This document shows, in pieces, positions 53,442 to 62,428 of a stretch of DNA of 64,000 nt; position 1 is the stretch's first letter; each line of letters starts with the position of its first letter. The stretch lies in the NCBI RefSeq assembly GCF_004341625.1, contig NZ_SLZG01000003.1, positions 309,045-373,044 on the forward strand, given 5' to 3'. Source of the DNA: Rhizobium sp. BK376. GTDB taxonomy: Bacteria > Pseudomonadota > Alphaproteobacteria > Rhizobiales > Rhizobiaceae. The position numbers were made by a program, and so were the translations under genes. The notes beneath the pieces are model-generated. The model did no database searches and was not told the DNA's origin. It saw only the letters and a program-made list of their open reading frames with translations.

Positions 53442-54155
53442 ATGGTTTCGACACACATTCTCTCAGCCTACGACGAAGATCTGAAGTTCCTGTCGCGCCG
53501 CATCTCGGAGATGGGCGGCCTGTCGGAGCAGATGGTCGGCGACAGCGTTCGCGCCCTGGTCAACGGCGACGCTGCCCTTGCCCAGAAGGTCATTTCCGAC
53601 GACGTCGTCCTTGATCACGCCGAGCGCGAGATCAACGACAAGGCGATCGTCACGATCGCCCGCCGCCAGCCAATGGCTGCCGACCTGCGCGAAATCATGG
53701 GCTCGATCCGTATCGCCGCCGACCTGGAGCGTGTTGGCGACCTCGGCAAGAACACCGCAAAGCGCGTGCTCGCCGTGCAGGGCACGGGCGTTCCGCGCCG
53801 TCTCGCCCGCGGCATCGAGCATCTCTCCGAACTGGCGCTCGTCCAGCTGAAGGAAGTGCTCGACGTCTACACGACCCGCTCGCCTGACAAGGCCGTCTCG
53901 ATCCGCGAACGCGACGAGGAAATCGATGCCATGTACACCTCGCTCTTCCGCGAGATGCTCACCTACATGATGGAAGATCCGCGCAACATCACGACCTGCA
54001 CGCATCTTCTCTTCTGCGCCAAGAACATCGAGCGCATCGGCGACCACGCCACCAACATTGCCGAAACGATCTACTACATGGCAACCGGTGCGCAGGTCGA
54101 AGGCGAACGCCCGAAGGATGATACCGCCAATACCGTCGGTGCCGTGACGGAATAA
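53442..54155 (+). CDS. phoU: phosphate signalling protein PhoU
   Basis: The 237-residue protein is all helical with two PhoU domains, each holding an E/D-x3-D-x3 metal-binding motif (IAADLERVGDLGKNTAKRVL and FCAKNIERIGDHATNIAETI). It mediates repression of PhoR when phosphate is plentiful, in contact with PstB. The start at 53442 (MVSTHILSAYDED) follows GAGGA; a frame extends 11 codons upstream. Confidence 0.94.
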   Translation: MVSTHILSAYDEDLKFLSRRISEMGGLSEQMVGDSVRALVNGDAALAQKVISDDVVLDHAEREINDKAIVTIARRQPMAADLREIMGSIRIAADLERVGDLGKNTAKRVLAVQGTGVPRRLARGIEHLSELALVQLKEVLDVYTTRSPDKAVSIRERDEEIDAMYTSLFREMLTYMMEDPRNITTCTHLLFCAKNIERIGDHATNIAETIYYMATGAQVEGERPKDDTANTVGAVTE

Positions 54156-54185
54156 CCCCACGCCGTTGAAGGAGACCACAAACGA

Positions 54186-54869
54186 ATGGTTCCTAGAGTT
54201 GCTGTCGTAGAAGACGAAGAAGCACTGAGCGTGCTTCTTCGCTATAATCTCGAGGCCGAAGGCTTCGAAGTGGACACGATCCTGAGAGGTGACGAGGCTG
54301 AAATGCGCCTCCAGGAGCGTACTCCCGATCTTCTGATCCTGGATTGGATGCTCCCCGGCGTGTCCGGCATCGAGCTCTGCCGCCGGTTGCGCATGCGGCC
54401 GGAGACCGAGCGCCTGCCGATCATCATGCTGACGGCGAGGGGCGAGGAAAGCGAGCGCGTGCGCGGATTGTCGACCGGCGCGGACGACTATGTCGTCAAG
54501 CCGTTCTCGACGCCGGAACTGATGGCCCGCGTCAAGGCGATGCTGCGTCGCGCCCGGCCGGAAGTGCTCTCGACGGTCCTGCGCTGTGGCGACATCGAGC
54601 TCGACCGCGAGACGCACCGCGTCCATCGCAAGAGCCGCGAAGTCCGCCTCGGACCGACGGAGTTCCGCCTGCTGGAATTCCTGATGTCCTCTCCGGGCAG
54701 GGTCTTCTCGCGGTCGCAGCTTCTGGACGGTGTCTGGGGCCACGACATCTATGTCGACGAGCGCACCGTCGACGTTCATGTCGGTCGCCTGCGCAAGGCG
54801 CTGAACTTCTCCAACATGCAGGATGTCATCCGCACCGTTCGCGGTGCCGGCTACTCCATGGAAGCGTGA
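54186..54869 (+). CDS. phoB: phosphate regulon response regulator PhoB
   Basis: The 227-residue OmpR-type response regulator has an N-terminal receiver domain with the phospho-acceptor Asp53 (LLILDWMLPG), conserved Asp/Glu near residue 10 (VVEDEEAL) and a Lys in YVVKPFSTPEL. The C-terminal winged helix (~130-225) contains GPTEFRLLEFLMSSPGRVFS and DVHVGRLRKAL. It binds the Pho boxes. The standard order pstB-phoU-phoB is kept, with 30 bp gaps, so all of pstS to phoB likely reads from the Pho box. Confidence 0.96.
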   Translation: MVPRVAVVEDEEALSVLLRYNLEAEGFEVDTILRGDEAEMRLQERTPDLLILDWMLPGVSGIELCRRLRMRPETERLPIIMLTARGEESERVRGLSTGADDYVVKPFSTPELMARVKAMLRRARPEVLSTVLRCGDIELDRETHRVHRKSREVRLGPTEFRLLEFLMSSPGRVFSRSQLLDGVWGHDIYVDERTVDVHVGRLRKALNFSNMQDVIRTVRGAGYSMEA

Positions 54870-54895
54870 GCCGTCTCCAGCTCAAAGCCAAACGA

Positions 54896-54925
54896 AAAAC
54901 GGGCCTTGCGGCCCGTTTTCTCTTT
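54896..54925 (+). terminator. intrinsic terminator of the pst-pho operon
   Basis: AAAACGGGCC (54896-54905) pairs with GGCCCGTTTT (54910-54919) around TTGC, followed by CTCTTT. It closes the operon ahead of the convergent gcrA. Confidence 0.9.
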
Positions 54926-54939
54926 GTGGCGATATGAGT

Positions 54940-55464
54940 TTAGCGCGCAGCGCGCCGGCGGTCATTTACCGGCTGATAGGCGAGGCGCTGATGGTAGGTG
55001 CAGTAGGGCGAAGAGTCCGGGGACTCGCAGCCACAGAAATAGAAATCGTCCTTCAGCGGGTCGCCGACCGGCCACTTGCATGTGCGTTCGGTAAGCTCCG
55101 TCAGGCCGAGACGGCGCGAGATCGGAACGACGACGTTGGAGGCCGGACGGAACTCCATTTCCTCCATCTCGTCGACTTCGATCTCTTCCTTGAGCATGGT
55201 CGCGCCCTGCTGGCGGGTAACCGTCCTGGTTGCGACGCGGGAGGCGTAGGTGGGCGCGCGCGGAACAGTGGCATTGCGCTTCGGAGCGCGTGCCGTTGTG
55301 GCCGTGCCGCCCGCTTTTGCGCGGCCCGGCAGGCTCAGGCGATGCACCTTGCCGATGACAGCGTTTCGGCTCACTCCGCCGAGCTGAGCGGCAATCTGGC
55401 TGGCGCTCAAGCCCTCGGACCATAGTTTCTTCAGCTTCTCAACGCGCTCGTCTGTCCAATTCAT
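54940..55464 (-). CDS. gcrA: cell cycle regulator GcrA
   Basis: The 174-residue protein has the GcrA DNA-binding helix-turn-helix at the start (MNWTDERVEKLKKLWSEGLS, then ASQIAAQLGGVSRNAVIGKV), a basic, Ala/Thr-rich linker and a C-terminal zinc-finger-like part (C-K-W-P-x-G-D-P ... FYFCGCESPDSSPYCTYHQ). GcrA acts with sigma-70 on promoters with CcrM-methylated GANTC sites and controls cell cycle genes in Caulobacter and Rhizobiales. It is convergent with phoB, and its promoter region holds a GANTC cluster. Confidence 0.95.
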   Translation of the reverse strand: MNWTDERVEKLKKLWSEGLSASQIAAQLGGVSRNAVIGKVHRLSLPGRAKAGGTATTARAPKRNATVPRAPTYASRVATRTVTRQQGATMLKEEIEVDEMEEMEFRPASNVVVPISRRLGLTELTERTCKWPVGDPLKDDFYFCGCESPDSSPYCTYHQRLAYQPVNDRRRAAR

Positions 55465-55497
55465 GACCTGTCTCCGCCTGTCGCGTTTCTCATGGCA

Positions 55498-55645
55498 GAA
55501 TCCCTCACCATCGCCCCAAGTATATTGGAGCTGAAAACGCTCTTAAATTGTGGTGACTAGTTCCGCCGCATGCAGTCTAGTAATTGAGTTTTAACCTAGT
55601 GTGAGGCTGACTCCGTGACAAGAGTCGCTCGAATCATCTCGAATC
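55498..55645. promoter_or_regulatory. cluster of GANTC (CcrM) sites upstream of gcrA
   Basis: GANTC pentamers at 55498, 55609, 55622, 55631 and 55641, four of them within 37 bp. In alphaproteobacteria CcrM methylates these, and GcrA-dependent promoters contain them. Confidence 0.65.
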
Positions 55646-55684
55646 GATTTCGGCGTTTTCCCCAACTTGCTGTTCCGCAGAGTC

Positions 55685-55713
55685 ATATTTGCAACATAAG
55701 AAGTTGCAAATAT
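55685..55713. repeat. perfect 11 bp inverted repeat
   Basis: ATATTTGCAAC (55685-55695) and GTTGCAAATAT (55703-55713) surround ATAAGAA. It could be an operator for argD or gcrA, or a hairpin in a short transcript. The regulator is unknown. Confidence 0.6.
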
Positions 55714-55762
55714 ACCACCGCGAAACGGTCGCTCTGCCGCACCTGCTAAATCCTCAGTTTTG

Positions 55763-55789
55763 TTGACATCGCGGTGCGAAAAGTAAATA
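55763..55789 (+). promoter_or_regulatory. possible sigma-70 promoter before argD
   Basis: TTGACA (55763-55768), 15 bp, TAAATA (55784-55789), with the start near 55796. The short spacer and the hairpin right after the start are odd. Confidence 0.35.
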
Positions 55790-55797
55790 GTGCCAAC

Positions 55798-55825
55798 GCC
55801 GCCGCAAGGCGGCATTTTTGATTTT
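55798..55825 (+). terminator. terminator-like hairpin in the argD leader
   Basis: GCCGCC (55798-55803), GCAA, GGCGGC (55808-55813), then ATTTTTGATTTTT. It points toward argD though no gene lies upstream on this strand, so it may end an unannotated small RNA or act as an attenuator. Confidence 0.55.
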
Positions 55826-55889
55826 TCCGGACCGGTTCTTAGTGCGAAAATCCGCGTCCGAGCATGGTTTGACCGAGGAGAATTGCGTC

Positions 55890-57089
55890 ATGGCAACCGC
55901 CACCCCGCTGTACGACACCTATATGCGTGCTCCACTGCGGTTCGAGCGAGGCGAAGGCGTCTGGCTCATCACGGAAACCGGCGAGCGATATCTCGATTTC
56001 GGCGCAGGCGTTGCCGTTACCTCGGTCGGTCATAGTCATCCGCATGTCGTCGGCGCGCTGAAGGCGCAGGCGGACAAGGTCTGGCATCTGTCGAATATCT
56101 ACGAAGTGCCGGGTCAGGAAGTGCTGGCCAAGCGCCTGACCGATGCCACCTTTGCCGACAAGGTGTTCTTCACCAATTCCGGCGCCGAGGCGCTGGAATG
56201 CGCGATCAAGACCGCGCGGCGCTATCAGTTCTCGAAGGGCCATCCGGAGAAATTCCATATCATCACCTTCGAAGGCGCCTTCCATGGCCGTACGCTCGGT
56301 ACGATCGCCGCAGGCGGCCAGGCAAAATATCTCGAAGGCTTCGGCCCCAAAGCGCCGGGTTTCGATCAGGTGCCCTTTGGTGATATCGAGGCCGTGCGCG
56401 CCGCGATCACCGATGCGACCGCCGGCATATTGATAGAACCTGTGCAGGGCGAAGGCGGTGTGCGTCCGGCCTCGCCCGAGTTCATGCGCGCGCTGCGACA
56501 GCTCTGCGACGAACATGGCTTGCTGCTGATCCTCGACGAGGTACAAACCGGCGTCGGCCGGACTGGCAAGCTCTTCGCCTATGAATGGAGCGGTGTCACC
56601 CCCGACATCATAGCCGTGGCCAAGGGCATAGGCGGCGGCTTCCCGCTTGGCGCGTGCCTTGCTACGGCGGAAGCGGCCTCCGGCATGGTCGCCGGCACCC
56701 ATGGAACGACCTATGGCGGCAATCCGCTGGCCATGGCTGTCGGCAATGCGGTGCTCGACGTTATCCTTGGTGACGGTTTCTTGCAGCATGTGCGCGACGT
56801 ATCACTCGTCTTCCGCCAGGGGCTGGCATCGCTGAAGGACCGCTATCCTGATATCATCGAGGATGTGCGCGGCGATGGCCTGTTGCTCGGCATCAAGGCC
56901 GCGATCCCCTCGGCCGAGCTGCTGGCTGCGATCCGCGCCGAGCATCTTCTCGGCGTGCCGGCGGGCGACAACGTCATCCGCATGCTGCCGCCGTTGACCG
57001 TCACGGCCGAGGAAGCACGCGAAGGGCTGAACCGCATCGAGCACGCCGCCGAGAAGCTGCGCGCCGAACGCGCCAAGAAATCGGCTTGA
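55890..57089 (+). CDS. argD: acetylornithine aminotransferase
   Basis: The 399-residue PLP enzyme transfers an amino group between N-acetylornithine and glutamate in arginine synthesis. Motifs are [18 protein letters not shown], the [11 protein letters not shown] loop, and the PLP Lys in [14 protein letters not shown]. The start at 55890 ([12 protein letters not shown]) follows GAGGAG at 55876-55880. It is the first of two arginine genes, with argF 72 bp behind. It stands divergent from gcrA with a long regulatory spacer. Confidence 0.94.
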   Translation: MATATPLYDTYMRAPLRFERGEGVWLITETGERYLDFGAGVAVTSVGHSHPHVVGALKAQADKVWHLSNIYEVPGQEVLAKRLTDATFADKVFFTNSGAEALECAIKTARRYQFSKGHPEKFHIITFEGAFHGRTLGTIAAGGQAKYLEGFGPKAPGFDQVPFGDIEAVRAAITDATAGILIEPVQGEGGVRPASPEFMRALRQLCDEHGLLLILDEVQTGVGRTGKLFAYEWSGVTPDIIAVAKGIGGGFPLGACLATAEAASGMVAGTHGTTYGGNPLAMAVGNAVLDVILGDGFLQHVRDVSLVFRQGLASLKDRYPDIIEDVRGDGLLLGIKAAIPSAELLAAIRAEHLLGVPAGDNVIRMLPPLTVTAEEAREGLNRIEHAAEKLRAERAKKSA

Positions 57090-57161
57090 TTTTCCCGCGC
57101 CTGCTGAAGGGGCGTTGGCCCCGCAGCAGGCGTTATCAGTTTTAGGGTACAGGGCAGGACC

Positions 57162-58079
57162 ATGGCATCACCCAAGCATTTCCTCGATCTCTCAGCCGTA
57201 GAGGCTTCCGATCTGCGCACCATCATCGATGATGCGATGGTGCGAAAGCAGGCTCTGAAGGCGGGCTCCGCCGACAAGCCGCTGGCCGGCAAGATGCTGG
57301 CGATGATCTTCGAGAAGCCCTCCACACGAACTCGCGTCTCCTTCGATGTCGGCATGCGCCAGCTCGGCGGCGAGACGCTGTTCCTGTCGGGCACGGAAAT
57401 GCAGCTCGGCCGCGCCGAGACCATCGGCGATACGGCCAAGGTGCTCTCGCGTTATGTCGACGCCATCATGATCCGCACGACCGAGCATTCGCGCATGCTG
57501 GAGCTTGCCGAACATGCGACCGTGCCAGTCATCAACGCGCTGACGGATGACACGCATCCCTGCCAGATCATGGCCGACATCATGACCTTCGAGGAGCACC
57601 GCGGCCCGATCAAGGGCAAGACGATCGCCTGGACCGGCGATGGCAACAATGTGCTGCATTCGCTGGTCGAGGGCGCTGCCCGTTTCGGCTATCGCATGAA
57701 TATGGCGGTACCCCTTGGTTCCGAGCCGAAGGATAACTATCTGAACTGGGCCCGCGATGAGGGCGCCGAAATCATGCTTTATCATGATGCCGACCGTGCG
57801 GTCGAAGGCGCCGATTGCGTGGTAACCGATACCTGGGTCTCCATGAATCAGGAACATCGGGCTCGGGGTCACAATGTCTTCCAACCCTATCAGGTGAATG
57901 CGGCCTTGATGTCGAAGGCCCGCAAGGAAGCTTTGTTCATGCACTGCCTTCCCGCGCATCGCGGCGAGGAGGTGACGAACGAGGTGATCGACGGCCCGCA
58001 ATCCGTTGTGTTCGATGAGGCGGAAAACCGTCTGCACGCACAAAAATCGATTCTTGCCTGGTGCCTGGGCGCGATCTGA
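57162..58079 (+). CDS. argF: ornithine carbamoyltransferase
   Basis: The 305-residue enzyme makes citrulline from ornithine and carbamoyl phosphate. The carbamoyl-phosphate site is [14 protein letters not shown] (S-T-R-T-R) near residue 50, and the ornithine site is [12 protein letters not shown] near 260. The DDTHPCQ loop is also present. The length is typical of the anabolic enzyme. It lies 72 bp after argD, probably in the same operon. Confidence 0.95.
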   Translation: MASPKHFLDLSAVEASDLRTIIDDAMVRKQALKAGSADKPLAGKMLAMIFEKPSTRTRVSFDVGMRQLGGETLFLSGTEMQLGRAETIGDTAKVLSRYVDAIMIRTTEHSRMLELAEHATVPVINALTDDTHPCQIMADIMTFEEHRGPIKGKTIAWTGDGNNVLHSLVEGAARFGYRMNMAVPLGSEPKDNYLNWARDEGAEIMLYHDADRAVEGADCVVTDTWVSMNQEHRARGHNVFQPYQVNAALMSKARKEALFMHCLPAHRGEEVTNEVIDGPQSVVFDEAENRLHAQKSILAWCLGAI

Positions 58080-58181
58080 AAATATCCGGACGCTGCGTCA
58101 TAAGCTGCGAACCGGCAAATGTTATGCGAGGCCGAAGGATAGGTCGGATCGCATCTCGTTTGACAGACAAGGAATAGAGCT

Positions 58182-59171
58182 ATGACGGAAAATGCAGCAT
58201 CGCTGGGCCAGTTCGATTTCGCAGGCGACGATCATGTCGTTCCCTTTCAGGTGGAAGGCCTCGACGTTCGTGGCCGCGCGGTCCAGCTCGGGCCGATGCT
58301 CGACGCCATCCTGGAGCGGCACAGCTATCCGGCACCGGTTGCGCGCCTTCTGGCGGAGGCGATCGTTCTGACTGTCCTGATCGGCACCTCGTTGAAGTTC
58401 GAGGGCAAATTCACCGTGCAGACCAAGGGCGACGGCCCGGTCGATCTCCTGGTTGCGGATTTTTCCACGCCGGAGAATGTGCGCGCCTATGCCCGTTTTG
58501 ACGAAGAGGCTCTGGAAAAGGCGATCAAGGCCGGCGAGACAGAACCGGAGCAGTTGCTCGGCAAGGGCGTGCTCGCCTTTACGATCGATCAGGGACGCTA
58601 TTCGCAGCCCTATCAGGGCATCGTCGAGCTCGATGGCACCTCGCTGGAGGATATTGCCGGTGTCTACTTCCGCCAGTCGGAGCAAATCCCGACGCGCGTT
58701 CGTCTCGGCGCCGCCGAGCTCTTCGATCGCGATGAGGCGGGAAAGCCGCGCCATCGCTGGCGGGCAGGCGGCCTCATAGCGCAATTCCTGCCCGATGCGC
58801 CGGAGCGCATGCGCCAGCGCGATCTCCACGGTGGCGACGGAGATAATGGCCTCAGCGATCATGTCGAGGATGATTCCTGGTCGGAAGCCCGCACGATGGT
58901 CGAGACGATCGATGCCGACGAACTCACCGATCCCCAGGTCGGAACCGAGCGGCTGCTTTATCGGCTGTTTCATGAGCGCGGCGTGCGCGTTTATGAATCG
59001 CAGGCGGTCTACGATCGTTGCAGCTGTTCGCGCGACAAGCTGAAAGGCGTCCTTACCGGCTTCTCTGCCGAAGAGATCGAGGCGAGCCAGGAGGATGGCG
59101 AGATTTCCGTGACCTGCGAGTTCTGCTCGACCACTTACAAGTTCGGGGTCGAGGAAGTAACCGAGGCGTAA
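58182..59171 (+). CDS. hslO: redox-regulated chaperone Hsp33
   Basis: The 329-residue protein has the Hsp33 N-terminal folding domain (HVVPFQVEGLDVRGRAVQL; GDGPVDLLVADFS) and the C-terminal zinc-cysteine redox switch (YDRCSCSRDKL ... VTCEFCSTTYKF: C-x-C and C-x2-C, four Cys). Oxidation releases zinc and activates the holdase. It is longer than the E. coli 292-residue form. The position after argF is common in Rhizobiales. A ribosome site is AAGGAA about 11 nt before the ATG. Confidence 0.95.
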   Translation: MTENAASLGQFDFAGDDHVVPFQVEGLDVRGRAVQLGPMLDAILERHSYPAPVARLLAEAIVLTVLIGTSLKFEGKFTVQTKGDGPVDLLVADFSTPENVRAYARFDEEALEKAIKAGETEPEQLLGKGVLAFTIDQGRYSQPYQGIVELDGTSLEDIAGVYFRQSEQIPTRVRLGAAELFDRDEAGKPRHRWRAGGLIAQFLPDAPERMRQRDLHGGDGDNGLSDHVEDDSWSEARTMVETIDADELTDPQVGTERLLYRLFHERGVRVYESQAVYDRCSCSRDKLKGVLTGFSAEEIEASQEDGEISVTCEFCSTTYKFGVEEVTEA

Positions 59172-59176
59172 TGGCC

Positions 59177-59569
59177 TCAGTTCAAGGTGCGCATCAGGCC
59201 GGGTGAATCCAGCGAGAAGGCGGGGATGTCGACATCGAAGACCTCCCCGTTGTCGGCTTCCATCTGGTAATGGCCAAACATCATGCCGGATGGTGTGTCG
59301 AGCGGGCAGCCGGAGGAATATTCATAAGTGTCGCCCGGCCCCAGCCGCGGCTGTTCGCCGACCACGCCGGGTCCGGTGACTTCGTCGACCTGACCGTTCT
59401 GGTCCGTAATGTGCCAATAACGGGACACGAGACGAACGGCGACTGTCGAGTTGTTCGAGATGACGATGCGGTAGCTCCAGACATAGCGATCATCATCCGG
59501 ATCGGACTGCTCCTCCAGATAAAACGGCTCGACAACCACTTCGATATCCCGTGTGAGGGCGCGATACAT
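59177..59569 (-). CDS. apaG: ApaG family protein
   Basis: The 130-residue ApaG protein, an immunoglobulin-like fold of unclear function (linked to Co2+ resistance and Mg/ApppA in E. coli). The conserved pattern [20 protein letters not shown], then [19 protein letters not shown] and [12 protein letters not shown] is clear. The start at 59569 ([11 protein letters not shown]) matches the family; TTG at 59587 would add six residues. The 3' end faces hslO across 5 bp, a short convergent arrangement. Confidence 0.92.
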   Translation of the reverse strand: MYRALTRDIEVVVEPFYLEEQSDPDDDRYVWSYRIVISNNSTVAVRLVSRYWHITDQNGQVDEVTGPGVVGEQPRLGPGDTYEYSSGCPLDTPSGMMFGHYQMEADNGEVFDVDIPAFSLDSPGLMRTLN

Positions 59570-59768
59570 GCCTAACACCTTAATCAAGATATGTTACCGA
59601 TATCCTATACGCCACCTTGCCCGTCAAGGAATGGAATGGTGAATAGACCCTTAACGGCGGTTTTTATGCGGCATTTCGAATATTAAGGCTAATACGCAGG
59701 GTTAACGCCGCAATCTCGCCTCTCTACAGTCCCTCAAACTGTGAAATTTTGATGATGGGGCAGTGTGG

Positions 59769-59796
59769 GACTGCCCGGGCTTTCACCCGGACAGTC
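59769..59796 (-). terminator. possible hairpin terminator of metZ
   Basis: GACTGCCCGGG (59769-59779) pairs with CCCGGACAGTC (59786-59796) with one mismatched pair. No U-run follows on the minus strand, so it may be a stability hairpin. Confidence 0.4.
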
Positions 59797-59805
59797 GTTG
59801 GCTGA

Positions 59806-60990
59806 TCAGGCCGAAACCTTGGCGAGCGCCTGTGCGAAATCCTCGATCAGGTCGTCCGTATCCTCGATGCCCGCCGACAGGCGAACGGTGCCCGGCGAAA
59901 TGCCGAGTTCCGCGCGGGCCTCGTCGGTGAGGTTCTTGTGGGTCGTCGTCGCCGGATGCGTGATCAGGCTCTTGCTGTCGCCGAGGTTGTTGGAGATTTT
60001 CACGATCTCAAGCGCGTTCTGCAGCGCAAACGCCGCATCCTTGCCACCCTTCAGCTCGAAGCAGACCAGCGTTGAACCGCCGGTCATCTGCTTTGCGATG
60101 ATATCGGCCTGCGGATGGTCCTTGCGGCCCGGATAGATCACCTTGGCGACCTTGCCCTGCTCGGCGAGGAAATCGGCGATCTTGGCAGCATTCTGCGTCT
60201 GCTGCTTGACGCGCAGCGGCAGGGTCTCGATGCCCTTCAGCAGCGTCCAGGCGGTAAACGGCGACATGGCCGGACCCGTGTGGCGATAGTAGTCCTGCAG
60301 GTTCTCGTCGACCCACTGCTTGTCGGAGAGAATGACGCCGCCGAGGCTGCGGCCCTGTCCGTCGATGTGCTTGGTGGCGGAATAGACGACGATATGCGCG
60401 CCGAGTTCCAGCGGCTTCTGGAAGATCGGCGTCGCAAAGACGTTGTCGACGACCACCTTGGCGCCGATCTGGTTGGCGAGCTTGGCAACGCCGGCGATAT
60501 CGACCACCTCAAGCGTCGGATTGGTCGGGCTTTCCAGGAAGAAGACCTTGGTGTTCGGGCGGATCGCTTTTTCCCAGTTCTCGAGGTTCCGGCCGTCGAC
60601 CAGCGTGCATTCGATGCCGTATTTCGGCGCCAGCGTCTCGACTACCCAGCGGCAGGAGCCGAAAAGGGCGCGTGCGGCAACGATATGGTCGCCGGCCTTG
60701 ACTTGGCAGAGGATGGCGGCGGTGACCGCAGCCATGCCCGAAGCAGTCGAGCGCGCCTCTTCAGCACCTTCGAGCGCGCACATGCGCTTCTCGAACATGT
60801 CGTTGGTCGGGCTGCCGTAGCGCGCGTAGATGAAGCCTTCGGTCTCGCCCTTGAAGCGCGCCTCGGCCGCTTCCGATGTGTCGTAGACAAAGCCCTGCGT
60901 GAGATAAATCGCTTCCGATGTCTCGCCATATTGCGAGCGGAGCGTGCCGCCGTGAACGAGTTGAGTTGCGGGGCGCCAAGTCTTGCTCAT
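59806..60990 (-). CDS. metZ: O-succinylhomoserine sulfhydrylase
   Basis: The 394-residue PLP enzyme of the Cys/Met metabolism family makes homocysteine directly from O-succinylhomoserine and sulfide. Signatures are the FIYARYGSPTNDMFE loop, ESPTNPTLEVVDI, DNVFATP and the PLP Lys in VVYSATKHIDGQG. The start at 60990 (MSKTWRPATQL) is certain because the riboswitch terminator lies at 61013-61054, just upstream; a longer in-frame start would sit inside that hairpin. It is likely switched off by S-adenosylmethionine through the SAM-II aptamer. Confidence 0.92.
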   Translation of the reverse strand: MSKTWRPATQLVHGGTLRSQYGETSEAIYLTQGFVYDTSEAAEARFKGETEGFIYARYGSPTNDMFEKRMCALEGAEEARSTASGMAAVTAAILCQVKAGDHIVAARALFGSCRWVVETLAPKYGIECTLVDGRNLENWEKAIRPNTKVFFLESPTNPTLEVVDIAGVAKLANQIGAKVVVDNVFATPIFQKPLELGAHIVVYSATKHIDGQGRSLGGVILSDKQWVDENLQDYYRHTGPAMSPFTAWTLLKGIETLPLRVKQQTQNAAKIADFLAEQGKVAKVIYPGRKDHPQADIIAKQMTGGSTLVCFELKGGKDAAFALQNALEIVKISNNLGDSKSLITHPATTTHKNLTDEARAELGISPGTVRLSAGIEDTDDLIEDFAQALAKVSA

Positions 60991-61012
60991 GCCATCACCA
61001 CCTTCGTGATAC

Positions 61013-61054
61013 AAAAAAACCGGCCGCAAAAGCAGACCGGTTTCAACCCGGTCT
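61013..61054 (-). terminator. riboswitch expression platform (terminator and alternative stem)
   Basis: On the minus strand AGACCGG (61048-61054) can pair with CCGGTCT (61034-61040). The latter instead can join CCGGTCTGC-TTTT-GCGGCCGG, followed by TTTTTTT (61013-61019). The two structures exclude each other, as in a transcription-terminating riboswitch. Confidence 0.6.
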
Positions 61055-61107
61055 TTTTAGCCATTTGTTTAACGTGGCTGCAAGCCGACCGGCCAAATCA
61101 CCACGGG
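61053..61107 (-). ncRNA. SAM-II riboswitch upstream of metZ
   Basis: On the minus strand CGTGG (61101-61105) and CCACG (61073-61077) form P1 around TGATTTGGCC and CGGCTTGCAG. The 3' strand AAATGGCTAAAAAG follows for the pseudoknot. The GATTT box, the TTGCAG loop and the GCTAAA box are the conserved elements of the SAM-II (metA/metX motif) aptamer known from alphaproteobacteria. Binding of S-adenosylmethionine would lower metZ expression. Confidence 0.85.
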
Positions 61108-61187
61108 ATAAGATTGCAATACTGCCGTTGACCGCTTGCGTCAATTCCCTGAGTTTGGTTTTGTCTGCGGCAAATTATGGATGAGGC

Positions 61188-62282
61188 ATGATGGCTCGCG
61201 ATACAGGAATCTTGGCGGACCGCGCCATTGCAGCGCTCTTCGAAGAGGGGCGGCTGAGGACGGAAAAGGATCTCGATCTCGACCAGATTCAGCCGGCAAG
61301 CCTGGACCTGCGCCTCGGCTCCAAGGCTTTTCGCGTGCGCGCCAGTTTCATGCCGGGCCCCTCGCATCTCGTCTCGGACAAGCTCGACCGCCTGAGCCTT
61401 CATGTCATCGATCTGACTGAAGGCGCCGTGCTCGAAACCGGCTGCGTCTATATCGTGCCGCTGATGGAGCATCTCGATCTTCCCGAGAACATGTCGGCAT
61501 CGGCCAATCCGAAAAGCTCGACGGGCCGCCTCGATATCTTCACGCGCGTCATCACGGATTATGCGCAAGAGTTTGACAAGATACCGGCAGGCTATTGCGG
61601 CCCGCTCTATCTGGAGATCAGCCCGCGCACCTTCCCGATCGTTGTGCGCCGTGGCTCCCGCCTGTCGCAGATCCGCTTTCGCATCGGCCACGCCATGCTG
61701 GGCGAACCGGAATTGCTGGCGCTGCACGAGAGGGAGACGCTGGTCGCCAGCAAATTGCCCAACGTGACGGGCGGCGGCATCGCGCTCTCGATCGACCTGA
61801 CTGGCGACAAGGATGGCCTGATCGGCTATCGCGGCAAGCATCACACTGCGGTTGTCGACGTCGACAAGAAGAACCAGCACGACATCTTCGATTTCTGGGA
61901 GCCGCTTTACAGCCGCGGCCGCACGGAACTGATCCTCGATCCGGATGAATTCTATATCCTCGTCTCCCGCGAGGCAGTGCATGTGCCGCCGCATTTTGCA
62001 GCCGAGATGACACCCTTCGATCCGCTCGTCGGCGAATTCCGCGTGCATTATGCCGGCTTCTTCGACCCCGGCTTCGGCCACGCCCCCGCCGGCGGCCGCG
62101 GCAGCCGCGCAGTGCTGGAAGTGCGCAGCCACGAAGTCCCCTTCATCCTCGAAGACGGCCAGATCGTCGGCCGCCTGGTCTACGAACACATGCTGGAACA
62201 CCCGCGCAGCCTCTACGGATCAGGCCTCGGCTCGAACTATCAGGCGCAGGGACTGAAGCTGTCGAAGCATTTCCGCCTGTGA
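61188..62282 (+). CDS. dcd: two-domain dCTP deaminase family protein
   Basis: The 364-residue protein has two tandem dUTPase/Dcd-like domains. The first starts with GRLRTEKDLDLDQIQPASLD and contains SANPKSSTGRLDIFTRVITD; the second has VGEFRVHYAGFFDPGFGH, then SHEVPFILEDGQIVGRLVYE. The usual Dcd (about 190 residues) has one domain; the longer form is common in Rhizobiales and is generally annotated as 2'-deoxycytidine 5'-triphosphate deaminase. The catalytic Glu of the first domain (SRGxxxRxG-type) is not obvious to me, so the activity is uncertain. The start at 61188 has an adjacent second ATG. Confidence 0.75.
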   Translation: MMARDTGILADRAIAALFEEGRLRTEKDLDLDQIQPASLDLRLGSKAFRVRASFMPGPSHLVSDKLDRLSLHVIDLTEGAVLETGCVYIVPLMEHLDLPENMSASANPKSSTGRLDIFTRVITDYAQEFDKIPAGYCGPLYLEISPRTFPIVVRRGSRLSQIRFRIGHAMLGEPELLALHERETLVASKLPNVTGGGIALSIDLTGDKDGLIGYRGKHHTAVVDVDKKNQHDIFDFWEPLYSRGRTELILDPDEFYILVSREAVHVPPHFAAEMTPFDPLVGEFRVHYAGFFDPGFGHAPAGGRGSRAVLEVRSHEVPFILEDGQIVGRLVYEHMLEHPRSLYGSGLGSNYQAQGLKLSKHFRL

Positions 62283-62339
62283 TCTCACGTCAGCGAGCCT
62301 TGACAGCAGCGGGGAACTGTTGAAATTCTGTCTGGCATC

Positions 62340-62413
62340 GCGGGTGTAGCTCAATGGTAGAGCAGCAGCTTCCCAAGCTGAATACGAGGGTTCGATTCCC
62401 TTCACCCGCTCCA
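62340..62413 (+). tRNA. tRNA-Gly (CCC)
   Basis: A 74 nt gene that encodes its CCA. The acceptor GCGGGTG/CACCCGC, the anticodon stem GCAGC/GCTGA with loop TTCCCAA (anticodon CCC), the D-arm and the T-arm GAGGG-TTCGATT-CCCTT are all complete. Its 3' end abuts the broken sulfatase region. Confidence 0.93.
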
Positions 62414-62428
62414 ATCGCCCGAAAGCAT

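Larger units (their letters stand above)
55465..55889. other. gcrA-argD divergent spacer
   Basis: A 425 bp non-coding region with five GANTC sites, an 11 bp perfect inverted repeat, a TTGACA box and a T-run hairpin, all listed separately. It must carry the promoters of gcrA and argD. It has no conserved ORF. Confidence 0.6.
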
